NCBI RefSeq assembly: GCF_026011795.1
Contig: NZ_BRVS01000011.1
Span: 1-64,000 of the forward strand
Direction: 5' to 3'
Length of the DNA stretch: 64,000 nucleotides
Source: Arthrobacter mangrovi
Lineage (GTDB): Bacteria; Actinomycetota; Actinomycetes; Actinomycetales; Micrococcaceae
The notes under the pieces were generated by a model that saw only the letters and a program-made list of their open reading frames with translations, made no database searches and was not told where the DNA came from. The position numbers and the translations under genes are program-made. Positions 50,989 through 58,648 of this stretch are shown here, piece by piece (the stretch's first letter is position 1; every line of letters starts with the position of its first letter).

Positions 50989-51642
50989 TCAGGCCCGGGT
51001 GACCTTGACGGTCGCCGCGGGGCAGGAGTCGGCATAGCGGATCAGGGCCGCGCGCTCCCGGCTGTCCGCCTTCAGGCCCCAGCGGATCTTCATGGCGACC
51101 CAGTCCGCCACGTACTTGCAGCGGTTCCTGGCCGGCATCCAGTCCTCGGGGCCCTTCGCCTGCTTGGCCGAATTCAGCCTGGACGTCTGCGCGTTCAGGA
51201 GGCGGCCGTCGCCCAGGTCGTTGTAGAACGCGACGCGGCGGGCCTGCGACCAGGAACGGGCCCCGGAACCCCAGGCCTCGTGGACCGGGACGAGGTGGTC
51301 GATCTGCACGGCCGACGCCGAATAGTGCGTGCGGTTGTCCCAGTTCGTGACCCACTTGCCGCTCCGGACCGTGCAGCCCCTGGAGGTCGTGTAGGTCGTG
51401 CGGACCTTGGATTCCTGGATCAGCACCTCCGCCCGGGTGTTCTGGCAGTCCCGGTTGGTGTCCTTCCAGTCGCCGAAGTAGCGGTCCCGGTCGTAGCCGG
51501 TGTTTTTCTCCGCCGCGACCGGAAGCGAGCGGGCGGCGGTGCGCAGCGACGCCTTGTAGGTGCCGGCCGCTTCAGCCGGTGCGGCCAGCCCGCCCAGCAG
51601 CAGGGCAGCCGTGAAGACGGCAGCGATGATTTTCCCCAACAT
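50989..51642 (-). CDS. Secreted HNH-family endonuclease (DUF1524/GmrSD-like C-terminal)
   Basis: A 217-residue protein starting MLGKIIAAVFTAALLLGGLA, a Sec signal cut near AEAAG. The mature domain has DKWKD-like and DNRTHYSASAVQIDHLVPVHEAW segments, with the DH catalytic pair, plus FYNDLGDGRLLNAQTSRLNSAKQAKGP and WMPARNRCKYVADW. This is the small exported HNH nuclease common in actinobacteria, with conserved Cys pairs that may form disulfides. Roles in nutrient DNA use or competition are proposed but unproven. It stands alone, converging on the DUF1445 gene with a short gap. Confidence 0.87.
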   Translation of the reverse strand: MLGKIIAAVFTAALLLGGLAAPAEAAGTYKASLRTAARSLPVAAEKNTGYDRDRYFGDWKDTNRDCQNTRAEVLIQESKVRTTYTTSRGCTVRSGKWVTNWDNRTHYSASAVQIDHLVPVHEAWGSGARSWSQARRVAFYNDLGDGRLLNAQTSRLNSAKQAKGPEDWMPARNRCKYVADWVAMKIRWGLKADSRERAALIRYADSCPAATVKVTRA

Positions 51643-51795
51643 TGAAGGTCCCCCAACCTTGTCTTTCCCCATGCTGCCGAACAAATAAACCCCAACGGTT
51701 CCAGGCAGCGGTTATACGATACATGATGGTTCATCCTGCGGCCATCCCCGGGAGGCGGCGCAGTTGGGTGGGGCGGCTCCTCGGCGGCGCGTTGT

Positions 51796-51838
51796 CCGCA
51801 CAGGCCCTGCCCGCCCAGGCCCTGCCCGCACAGGGCGC
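51796..51838. repeat. 2.9 copies of a 15-base tandem repeat
   Basis: CCGCACAGGCCCTGC (51796-51810) is repeated once with one change and then partly (51826-51838). It lies just 3' of the nitrilase gene. The flanking gap 51643-51795 shows no gene. Confidence 0.6.
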
Positions 51839-51842
51839 AAGG

Positions 51843-52625
51843 TCAGCGCAGCCGGCGCTGGCGGTGCATGGGGAAAGCTGCACGGGTGGTGTCGACGGCC
51901 TCCACCGGGACGTCGACGACGGCGAGACCCGGCTCGGTGCCGAGCTGCTGCAGGGACGCACCCATCGGGCTCACGACGACGCTGTGTCCGATGGAGTTGG
52001 GCGGGGACTGGCAGGCGCCGGCAAGGTAGAGACCGTTCTCGATGGCGCGGGCGGCGGTGAGACTGAGCCACTGGTTCGTTTTGTGCTCTCCGGGAACCCA
52101 CGCCGCACAGACGAGCAGGACCTGGGCTCCGGCGTCGGACAGTGCCCGTGAAAGCTCGGGGAAGCGGAGGTCGTAGCAGGTCATCAGGCCGAAGCGGACC
52201 CCGCCCAGGTCGAACAGGACGGGGTCCGCGGTGGGCGCGGGTTTGATGAACCGGGACTCGGTGTAGCCCTGGGCGTCGAAGAGGTGGATCTTCCGGTACC
52301 GGGCGAGCCGGGAGCCGTCCGCGGCGAAGGCGGCGAGGGTGTTGTAGGCACGGCCGGGTTCGTCGCTGGATTCGACGACCCCGGCCACGAGGGCGATGCC
52401 GTACCGCCGGGCGGTCTCCGCGAGGGCCGCACAGACGGGACCGTCCAGCGGCTCGGCAACCTCCGGAAACGAAGCGTCCAGTACCTTCTTGTCGTAGGTG
52501 GCGTATTCGGGCAGGACCAGCAGCTGTGCCCCGCCTTCCGCCGCGGCACCCGCGAACGCGTCGATGGCAGCAAGGTTCGCACCGACGTCGTGCCCTGACG
52601 CAAGCTGTCCCAGTGCAACACGCAT
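51843..52625 (-). CDS. Carbon-nitrogen hydrolase (nitrilase superfamily), first
   Basis: A 260-residue amidase with the Glu-Lys-Cys triad: Glu40 in LVLPEYATY, Lys near 108 in RYRKIHLFD and Cys near 146 in MTCYDLRFPEL. The layout matches the omega-amidase/deaminated-glutathione amidase branch. It lies downstream of an APC permease and a second nitrilase in a minus-strand operon, divergent from a GntR gene. Together they may import and hydrolyse an amide or carbamoyl compound. ATG 52625 is used; the upstream frame simply overlaps the permease in another reading. Confidence 0.9.
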   Translation of the reverse strand: MRVALGQLASGHDVGANLAAIDAFAGAAAEGGAQLLVLPEYATYDKKVLDASFPEVAEPLDGPVCAALAETARRYGIALVAGVVESSDEPGRAYNTLAAFAADGSRLARYRKIHLFDAQGYTESRFIKPAPTADPVLFDLGGVRFGLMTCYDLRFPELSRALSDAGAQVLLVCAAWVPGEHKTNQWLSLTAARAIENGLYLAGACQSPPNSIGHSVVVSPMGASLQQLGTEPGLAVVDVPVEAVDTTRAAFPMHRQRRLR

Positions 52626-52651
52626 AGTGCGGTCCTTCCTCGCTGCCGCTG

Positions 52652-54001
52652 CTAGGCGGCGACTTCCTCGGTGGCCTTCATCTCCGGCGGGGCGGTCCGG
52701 AAGCCTCTGGTGATGATGGCCAGCAGGATTGTTCCGGCCACCAGCCAGATCAGTCCGAGCGTAATCGCGTTGACGTCCAGCCGCGAGAGCAGGTACGCAC
52801 AGACGACGGCTCCGACAACGGGAGCGACCAGGTAACCGAAGGGGTTCAGCGCGATGCCTTCGCGCCGCCGCCGGAAGAAGTGGAAGATGACGGAGATGTT
52901 GACCAGTGTGAAGGCGGTGAACGCCCCGAAGTTGATGAACGACGTCGAGGTCGCGACATCGAGGAAGATGGCGATCAGCCCGACTGCACCCGTAATCGCC
53001 AGGTTGACCACCGGCGTGTGGAAGCGGGGATTGAGCCGGCCGAAGACGGCCTTGGGCAGCACGGCATCGCGTCCCATCGCGTAGAGCAGGCGCGAGGCAC
53101 TGGCCTGGGCGGCGAGGCCGGAGGCGAACTGCGCCGCCACCAGCCCGGCGAGGAAGACCGCGCCGAAGAGCTGTCCGCCGATCTGCAGTGCGATCTCGCT
53201 CGCGGCGGAGGCGGAATCCTCGAAGGCACCGCCGGGGTGTACGAGCTGGGTGAAGTAGGAAACGGTGATGAAGATGCCGCCGCCGATCAGCGCGATGAGC
53301 ATGATGGCCCGCGGCATGTTCTTCCGCGGCTCGATGGTCTCCTCGGTGAGCGTGGTGACGGCATCGAAGCCGAGGAAGGAATAGGCGGCGATGGCCGCGC
53401 CGGCCGTGATGGCGCCGAAACCCGATTCCGGATTGATGAACGGCTGGGAGCTGATGAGTCCGGCGGCCCCCGAGCTGGAGACGATATGTCCGATGGACAG
53501 CCCGACGAAGAACACGATGACCAGCAGCTGGAATGACATCAGGAGGTAGTTGGCCTTGTCCGCGACCTTGATGCCCAGGATGTTCAGCAAAGTGGTGACG
53601 GCGATGAAGCCGATGATCCAGGCCGCGATCGGCACTCCGGGGAACTGCGCAGTCAGGTAGGAGCCGCCGATCAGCCAGATCACCATGGGCAGGAAGAGGT
53701 AGTCCAGCAGGATGGCCCAGCCAACCAGGAAACCGACGCGCGGGTCGATGGACTTGCGCACGTACGTGTAGGCGGAGCCGGCCACCGGGTAGGCGATGGC
53801 CATGCGGCCGTAGCTGTGCGCGGTGAAGAGCATGGCAATCAAGGCGACGAGGTAGGCCGAGGGGGAGGCGCCGGCCGTGGTTTCCGCGATAACGCCGAAG
53901 ATGCCGAGGACGATCAGCGGCGTCAGGTAGGCCAGGCCGAAGAGCACCAGCGACGGCAGTTTCAGCGTGCGGGTCAGCGCAGGGGAAATGGGTGTGCTCA
54001 C
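52652..54001 (-). CDS. APC-family amino acid/amine permease
   Basis: A 449-residue carrier with about 12 helices. SLVLFGLAYLTPLIVLGIFG, GRMAIAYPVAGSAYTYVRKS and AAYSFLGFDAVTTLTEETIEP are typical of the amino acid-polyamine-organocation family. A Ser/Thr-rich C-terminal tail ends TEEVAA. The start GTG 54001 abuts the stop of the second nitrilase gene. The flanking hydrolases suggest it imports their amide substrate or exports/recovers the amine product. Confidence 0.9.
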   Translation of the reverse strand: MSTPISPALTRTLKLPSLVLFGLAYLTPLIVLGIFGVIAETTAGASPSAYLVALIAMLFTAHSYGRMAIAYPVAGSAYTYVRKSIDPRVGFLVGWAILLDYLFLPMVIWLIGGSYLTAQFPGVPIAAWIIGFIAVTTLLNILGIKVADKANYLLMSFQLLVIVFFVGLSIGHIVSSSGAAGLISSQPFINPESGFGAITAGAAIAAYSFLGFDAVTTLTEETIEPRKNMPRAIMLIALIGGGIFITVSYFTQLVHPGGAFEDSASAASEIALQIGGQLFGAVFLAGLVAAQFASGLAAQASASRLLYAMGRDAVLPKAVFGRLNPRFHTPVVNLAITGAVGLIAIFLDVATSTSFINFGAFTAFTLVNISVIFHFFRRRREGIALNPFGYLVAPVVGAVVCAYLLSRLDVNAITLGLIWLVAGTILLAIITRGFRTAPPEMKATEEVAA

Positions 54002-54889
54002 TTAGATGTTCCTCATGTCCGGGACCTTCGGGGTCCAGTTGGCCGGGTCGATCCGGCCTTGGTAGATGGGCAGCTCGATGGGTGGTTCCCCCGGGTGGAA
54101 TTGGGACCACGGGCGGTTCACGTTTTCGGTTCCGTGCGTCCGGACGCGGTCGACGACGGCGAGATCGAGTTCCGCGGCGAGCAGTGCCGGAGCATCGTCC
54201 CCGGCTTCCGCAATGACGTTTCCCTCCGGATCGACGATCAGGCTGCGGCCCTGGCCGGTGGGGCCGGCACAGTTGACGCTGACCATGAAGACCTGGTTGA
54301 CGATCGCGTTGGCTTGCGCGAGCACCAGTTCCTGCCGGCGGTCGGGGGTGGTGGTTTTGACGACATTGAGGATTACCTCGGCGCCCATCCAGGCCAGTTG
54401 GCGGGTGACTTCCGGGTACCAGGCGTCGTAGCAAATGTGCAGTCCCACCCGGCCCATGCCGTCCAGGTCGACGACGCTGAAGCTGTCGCCCGGATCGTAA
54501 GGCTCGTGCGGCCGCCACGGGAAGATCTTGCGGTAGTAGCCGGCGAGTTCCCCGGCAGGCGAGAGCACCAGCTGCGTGTTGAAGAGCTGGCCTTCCGGGC
54601 CGCGCTCGCAGACACTGCCGGGCACGAGCCATACGCCGAGGTCTCCGGCGAGCTGCCTGAGGTCCCGGACACGGGGGCCGTCGAGCGGCTCGGCGCTGTC
54701 CTGCAGGGCCTCGGTGCGCTGCAGGTCCGGGGAGCCGTCGGCAAACAGATGCAGCTCCGGAAAGACCAACAGCTTGGCCGAAGGGTAGCTGGACAACGCG
54801 CTGCGGACCTCGTCCGCGAAGGCCGAGACCGGTTCGCCGATAAGGCGCGGCCGGGCCTGCGCTGCAACGAGGGGGAGGGGTCTTTGCAT
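54002..54889 (-). CDS. Carbon-nitrogen hydrolase (nitrilase superfamily), second
   Basis: A 295-residue hydrolase with Glu in LLVFPELHLF, Lys in YYRKIFPW and Cys in HICYDAWYPEV. The C-terminal extension ENVNRPWSQFHPGEPPIELPIYQG is more typical of plant-like or aliphatic amidase/N-carbamoyl branches than of the first copy. It is the promoter-proximal gene. An ACTTG-N13-CAAGT repeat lies between it and gntR. It and the downstream enzyme probably act in one pathway, perhaps on sequential amide bonds. Substrate unknown. Confidence 0.88.
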   Translation of the reverse strand: MQRPLPLVAAQARPRLIGEPVSAFADEVRSALSSYPSAKLLVFPELHLFADGSPDLQRTEALQDSAEPLDGPRVRDLRQLAGDLGVWLVPGSVCERGPEGQLFNTQLVLSPAGELAGYYRKIFPWRPHEPYDPGDSFSVVDLDGMGRVGLHICYDAWYPEVTRQLAWMGAEVILNVVKTTTPDRRQELVLAQANAIVNQVFMVSVNCAGPTGQGRSLIVDPEGNVIAEAGDDAPALLAAELDLAVVDRVRTHGTENVNRPWSQFHPGEPPIELPIYQGRIDPANWTPKVPDMRNI

Positions 54890-54915
54890 GGGTAGCTTCC
54901 AGTCGATCGTGAGTG

Positions 54916-54938
54916 ACTTGTGACATAATAGATCAAGT
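54916..54938. promoter_or_regulatory. Inverted repeat ACTTG-N13-CAAGT in the nitrilase/gntR divergent promoter
   Basis: Arms 54916-54920 and 54934-54938 flank an AT-rich centre containing TAATA. It lies between the two divergent starts and is a candidate GntR site, but the arms are short. Confidence 0.4.
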
Positions 54939-54973
54939 TGAACCAATAAAGGAAGGGGCTGGATGAGGCCCGT

Positions 54974-55762
54974 ATGGTTGTTCCTATGACCACCGGCACC
55001 GCACCCTCGGAGCGAGCCCTGACCGAAGCGGCGGGCTCCGCGATCGACGAGGGCGTGCTGGCCGGCATCGACCGCCGCAGCGCCATCGATGCGGTGCGGC
55101 TTCGGATCAGCACCGCGATCCTGCTCGGCCTGCTGCGGCCGGGGGAGCGGTTGCCCGACCAGAAAGAGCTTGCCCTCGGGCTCTCCGTCAGTCCGATTAC
55201 CGCGCGGCGGGCGCTCACGAACCTGGCCGAGCAGGGCATTGTGGTGCGTCGGCGCGGCCGCGGCGGCGGCACGTTCGTCGCGGACGAACCGCCCCGGCAG
55301 CTGCTGCAGGAACTCACGGCCGGGCCGGAAGAGTTCACGGCCATCCACCGGTTGGTGGACCGCCGCCTGCTCTTTGAATGCACCGTCACGCACTATGCCG
55401 CGCTGAATGCCTCCGAGGAGCAGTTGGAGGAGCTGGATCGGCTCACCCGGCGGATGGCCGGCGCGACCGGCTGGTCGGAGTACCACCAGGCCGACGACGA
55501 GTTCCACCGGCTGGTGGCGCGCTGCTCAGGGATGGGTACTGCTGTCGACGAATACAACCATGCGCTTGCCGACTTGTACGCCTACTTCCTGCCGTACCCG
55601 ATCGAGCACCTGCACAATTCCAACCGGGACCACGTCCGGCTGGTCGAGGCCTTGCGCGCACGGGACGTGCTTGCCGCGGTCGACGTATCCCGGCGGCATG
55701 TGGCGATCCTGCACAGGACAATGTTCATGGGACTCCTGGAGGACGGGCAGCCGAATCCCTGA
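54974..55762 (+). CDS. GntR-family regulator (FCD type) of the nitrilase operon
   Basis: A 262-residue regulator (258 if ATG 54986 is used). Winged helix: AVRLRISTAILLGLLRPGERL, then ELALGLSVSPITARRALTNL and RRRGRGGGTFV. An FCD-like domain has IHRLVDRRLLFECTVTHYAAL and DDEFHRLVARCSGMG. The charged GRGGG wing is longer than in the other two GntR proteins here. It is divergent from the nitrilase/permease operon and so is its likely controller. Neither candidate start has a strong Shine-Dalgarno sequence. Confidence 0.85.
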   Translation: MVVPMTTGTAPSERALTEAAGSAIDEGVLAGIDRRSAIDAVRLRISTAILLGLLRPGERLPDQKELALGLSVSPITARRALTNLAEQGIVVRRRGRGGGTFVADEPPRQLLQELTAGPEEFTAIHRLVDRRLLFECTVTHYAALNASEEQLEELDRLTRRMAGATGWSEYHQADDEFHRLVARCSGMGTAVDEYNHALADLYAYFLPYPIEHLHNSNRDHVRLVEALRARDVLAAVDVSRRHVAILHRTMFMGLLEDGQPNP

Positions 55763-55779
55763 GCGGGGCGGGGCTTCCC

Positions 55780-55833
55780 GCGGGCGTGGACGGCCTCGTC
55801 GGGGAGAACGGCAGCGGCAAGTCCACGCCCGTG
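55780..55833 (+). pseudogene. Possible ABC-ATPase Walker A remnant
   Basis: In one plus-strand frame this stretch reads GVDGLVGENGSGKST, almost the GENGAGKST Walker A of sugar-type ABC ATPases, preceded by the usual hydrophobic strand. No other ABC motif follows before the kinase gene, whose coding strand runs opposite. It looks like a relic of a lost transporter gene, but chance in GC-rich DNA cannot be excluded. Confidence 0.3.
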
Positions 55834-55835
55834 TT

Positions 55836-56720
55836 TCAAAGGTTGATGCGGTGGAGCATGCGGAGGGCCTGGCGGGCGGTCGGGCGGTCTTCGGGCCGCG
55901 CCGCGGTCATGGTTCCGAGCAGGGCGTTCCAGCGCCGCCCCAAGGTGTAGGGGAGGGCCGGGCCGCGCAGCGTGCGCGCGACCATCGATTCCACCGCTGT
56001 GCCGGGGAAGGCCTTGGCTCCGGTCAGGCATTCCAGGGCTACCAGGCCCAGCGCGTAGATGTCGCTGGCCGCCGTGGCCTTGGTGCCGAACGCCTCTTCC
56101 GGGCTGATGTAGTGCGCGGTGCCGGACGTAGATGCCAGCGGAGCGTGGCGCCGGCTCGTGGCGACACCGAAATCGGCCAACTTCGCAACGACCGAAGGCG
56201 AGCCGTCGGCCGCGGACGGGACCAGGATGTTCGCCGGCTTGATGTCGTTGTGGACGATGCCTTTCCGGTGCACCTGGACGAGCGCGTCCAGGATGGAGCC
56301 GAGCCACGCGGCCGTCATGGCCGGGGTGGCCGGACCGGCGTACAGGATGCTGCGCAGGTTCCGTCCCTCCACCAGGTCCATGACCGTGAATCGCCGCGGT
56401 GCATCGCCGTCGTGGTCCGCCGGAATCAGGCCGTGGTCCCGGACCGGCACGACTGCCCAGTGGCGCAGGCGCCGGTGCATGTCCACTTCCCGCTGGAAGC
56501 GCTCGTCGGCGTGGGAGGCCTCGGGCCGGAAGATCTTGACGGCGACGCGCTCGCTCGTGCGCAGGTCCCCGGCGTCGTACACCACCGCCTCCGAACCGCT
56601 GCCCAGCACGGGGCCGAGCTGGTAGCGCCCGGCGATGGGACGAGGTCCGGAGGTGTCCGTGGCGGCGGGGGCAGGACGGGGCGTCTCCGTGTGCTTGGTG
56701 GTTAGGCCGGGGAGGGTCAC
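55836..56720 (-). CDS. Soluble Ser/Thr protein kinase (PknB-like catalytic domain only)
   Basis: A 294-residue Hanks-type kinase. The glycine loop reads LGSGSEAVVYDAG, the ATP-binding Lys is in VAVKIF, the catalytic loop is IVHNDIKPANI (Arg replaced by Asn at the HRD position, so non-RD), DFGVATS is present, and the P+1 region is SGTAHYISPEEAFG. No transmembrane segment or PASTA/sensor domain follows, so it is cytoplasmic. Its start overlaps the stop of a 144-residue gene by four bases; the two probably work together. Targets are unknown. Confidence 0.88.
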   Translation of the reverse strand: MTLPGLTTKHTETPRPAPAATDTSGPRPIAGRYQLGPVLGSGSEAVVYDAGDLRTSERVAVKIFRPEASHADERFQREVDMHRRLRHWAVVPVRDHGLIPADHDGDAPRRFTVMDLVEGRNLRSILYAGPATPAMTAAWLGSILDALVQVHRKGIVHNDIKPANILVPSAADGSPSVVAKLADFGVATSRRHAPLASTSGTAHYISPEEAFGTKATAASDIYALGLVALECLTGAKAFPGTAVESMVARTLRGPALPYTLGRRWNALLGTMTAARPEDRPTARQALRMLHRINL

Positions 56721-57151
56721 TGAAGCACAGCTTCAAGCTCGGCCTCCGTGAGGCCGGCGGCCGTGCGGAGTGCTGTCCGCTCCGCTCCCTGTGCTGCGGC
56801 CGCCCTCACGGCCTTGCCCAGCGCTTGCTGCGCGGCGTCAAGTTCCCACTGCAGGCTTTCGAGCCGTGCTGCGGCCAGCCAGACGCCGTCCAGCGGGTGG
56901 AGCGTCAGCGCCGGTGCGGTGTCCTTGCGGAACCCGCACGCGCAGGTCCACTCCAGGTTCGTGGACCCGGAGGCCGCCGCCTCGGCCAGGATCATGGGGC
57001 GGCGGCAATGGATCGGGGCCGCCGGTCCATCGAAGGATTCGGCTGAGGGCGCCATCGCCGCGAATTGGAAGGCCGTCTCTGCCGCACTGCCCTGGCCGTC
57101 GAAAACGGACTGCAGGCCGGTTGCCTGGATCGGATCAACTACTTCAGTCAC
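56717..57151 (-). CDS. Hypothetical Cys-containing protein coupled to the kinase gene
   Basis: A 144-residue protein of unknown function. IHCRRPMI and WTCACGFRKD provide His/Cys residues that could form a metal site. The C-terminal third is helical, and LGKAVRAAAAQGAERTAL, then RTAAGLTEAELEAVL, resembles a small helix-turn-helix as in many actinobacterial proteins. It overlaps the kinase gene by ATGA, so it may be a substrate, adaptor or co-regulated factor. A TAACTAGTTA palindrome lies upstream, between it and the marR gene. Confidence 0.6.
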   Translation of the reverse strand: MTEVVDPIQATGLQSVFDGQGSAAETAFQFAAMAPSAESFDGPAAPIHCRRPMILAEAAASGSTNLEWTCACGFRKDTAPALTLHPLDGVWLAAARLESLQWELDAAQQALGKAVRAAAAQGAERTALRTAAGLTEAELEAVLQ

Positions 57152-57198
57152 AGCGAACTCCTAATCTTGCTGATAGTTCAGGGTGAAAGTATCTCGCC

Positions 57199-57208
57199 TA
57201 ACTAGTTA
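57199..57208. promoter_or_regulatory. Palindrome TAACTAGTTA, candidate MarR operator
   Basis: A perfect 10-base palindrome between the marR 3' end and the start of the hypothetical/kinase operon. A related CTAGTAATC lies upstream of marR at 57808-57816. Confidence 0.4.
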
Positions 57209-57255
57209 TATGGGGGTTTAGCGATTAAGTCCACTCGAGGAGCACGGCGTGTTAG

Positions 57256-57771
57256 TCATCGTCCCTCATCGTTCTCGGAGTCGATTGCGTCGACGGCATC
57301 GCGCATGCTGGTGAGGAACCTGGCGATGATCTCGGCCTCCTTGGCCGAGAGGGAGCTGGCGACTGCGATCATGCGCTGGTGCATCAGCCCGAGGGTGCGG
57401 CGCACCTCCTCATCCGAGCCGGGGGTGGGGCGAAGGATGAGCGCCCGCCGGTCGGTGGGGTGCGGCTCCCGGCGGATGTGGCCGGTCTTGACGAGCCGGT
57501 CGATGAGGGTCGTCATGGAGGCCGATGTAACCCCTAGCTGGGAGCCGAGTTCCTTGGGGCCGACGGCCCTGCCCTGTGCCTCGGCCTGGAGCAGGTAGCG
57601 CAAGGCCAGCAGGTCCGTTTCACCCATGCCCATGGAGGATCGGGTCCGCCTGCGCATGGCGGCCTCGGAGGCGCGGTACTCCCGCAGCGCGTTGAGGACG
57701 CCGACGGCGCCGGCCTGCTGCTCCGTGTCCTGCGTGTACCAGTAGCCTCCCGCTCCGGCTTTTTCCTGCAC
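57256..57771 (-). CDS. MarR-family transcriptional regulator
   Basis: A 171-residue regulator. GETDLLALRYLLQAEAQGRAVGPKELGSQLGVTSASMTTLIDRLVKTGHIRREPHPTDRRALIL, read in segments, gives the winged helix and the DRR wing of MarR proteins. The N-terminal lead is longer than usual and Gln/Tyr-rich (GYWYTQDTEQQAG). It is upstream of, and co-directional with, the hypothetical/kinase pair, so regulation of that pair or itself is plausible. The ligand is unknown. Confidence 0.87.
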   Translation of the reverse strand: MQEKAGAGGYWYTQDTEQQAGAVGVLNALREYRASEAAMRRRTRSSMGMGETDLLALRYLLQAEAQGRAVGPKELGSQLGVTSASMTTLIDRLVKTGHIRREPHPTDRRALILRPTPGSDEEVRRTLGLMHQRMIAVASSLSAKEAEIIARFLTSMRDAVDAIDSENDEGR

Positions 57772-58003
57772 GTTCTCGGTCCTTCGATAGACGTAAATCT
57801 TGCTTGTCTAGTAATCGATCATAACCATTCACCAGGGAAGGCTTCCAGCGGACGCCCGCGCCTCCGGCCGATTCTTGAGCAGGAATTGCGGTCCCGCAGG
57901 GTTTGTCCTTGAGGTTCGCCCGGGAAACTGGAGCAACTGGTTGATGTACCTGCGTTCCGGCCGGGCCGGAACGCCTCGTAGTGGCGGAGGAGGGGCGCGT
58001 GTC

Positions 58004-58648
58004 ATGAGCGCGCAATGTATCGGGGTCTCCCGGGTCGTGGTGGTGAGCAGGCATGCCCTGGTGGGCGAGCTGCTGGTCGCCTCGCTGGCCCGCCACGACG
58101 ACCTGCACCCGGCCGGCTTCGCCTCGACCATCGAGCAGGCGGTCGCGCTGTGCCTCGAACAGGCTCCCGACGTGGTGCTCATGGACTACCGGATGCCCGG
58201 CGGCACCGGGCTGGACGCCGCCGAGCAGATCCTGCAGCGGCTGCCCCGAACGAGGATCATCCTGCTCGCCGTCGACCTGTCGTCGGAGGAACTCCTGCGG
58301 GTGGTTGAGGCAGGCGTGAGCGGCCTGCTGCCGCTGGACGCCTCGCTGTCATCGGTGCTGGAGGCGCTGCGCTACGCCACCCCCGCGGCCATGGCCGTCC
58401 ACCCCTCCTTCCTGATCCCTTCCTTCGGCGCCGACGGTGTCAGCTTCGACGGCCCGGCACTGACCCGGCGGGAGCTGCAGGTCCTGGGCATCCTGGCATG
58501 CGGGAACGACGCCCGTGCCGCAGCCCGCGACCTCGACATCTCGCTCAACACTTGCCGCGGCTACATCAAGTCGGTGCTCGCCAAGCTCGGCGCGCACAGC
58601 CAGCTGGAGGCCGTGGCCACCGCCCGCAACCTGCGGCTTATCGCCTGA
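58004..58648 (+). CDS. LuxR/NarL-type regulator with a degenerate receiver domain
   Basis: A 214-residue protein with a receiver-like domain (residues 8-125) and a LuxR helix-turn-helix (LTRRELQVLGILACG and LDISLNTCRGYIKSVLAKLG). The Asp of VVLMDYRM is at the phosphoacceptor position. However, the acidic pair usually following strand 1 is replaced by Ser-Arg (VVVVSRHALV), and the conserved Lys of GYLLK is replaced (GLLPLD). Phosphorylation by the usual magnesium mechanism is therefore doubtful. No histidine kinase is nearby. ATG 58004 has GGAGGAGG upstream. Confidence 0.85.
   Translation: MSAQCIGVSRVVVVSRHALVGELLVASLARHDDLHPAGFASTIEQAVALCLEQAPDVVLMDYRMPGGTGLDAAEQILQRLPRTRIILLAVDLSSEELLRVVEAGVSGLLPLDASLSSVLEALRYATPAAMAVHPSFLIPSFGADGVSFDGPALTRRELQVLGILACGNDARAAARDLDISLNTCRGYIKSVLAKLGAHSQLEAVATARNLRLIA

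Noticed and set aside
51843-54926. 1027-codon continuous minus-strand frame joining the nitrilase and permease region
   Set aside because: Only its last 260 codons are a real nitrilase; the rest is the permease gene read out of frame and contains no domain.
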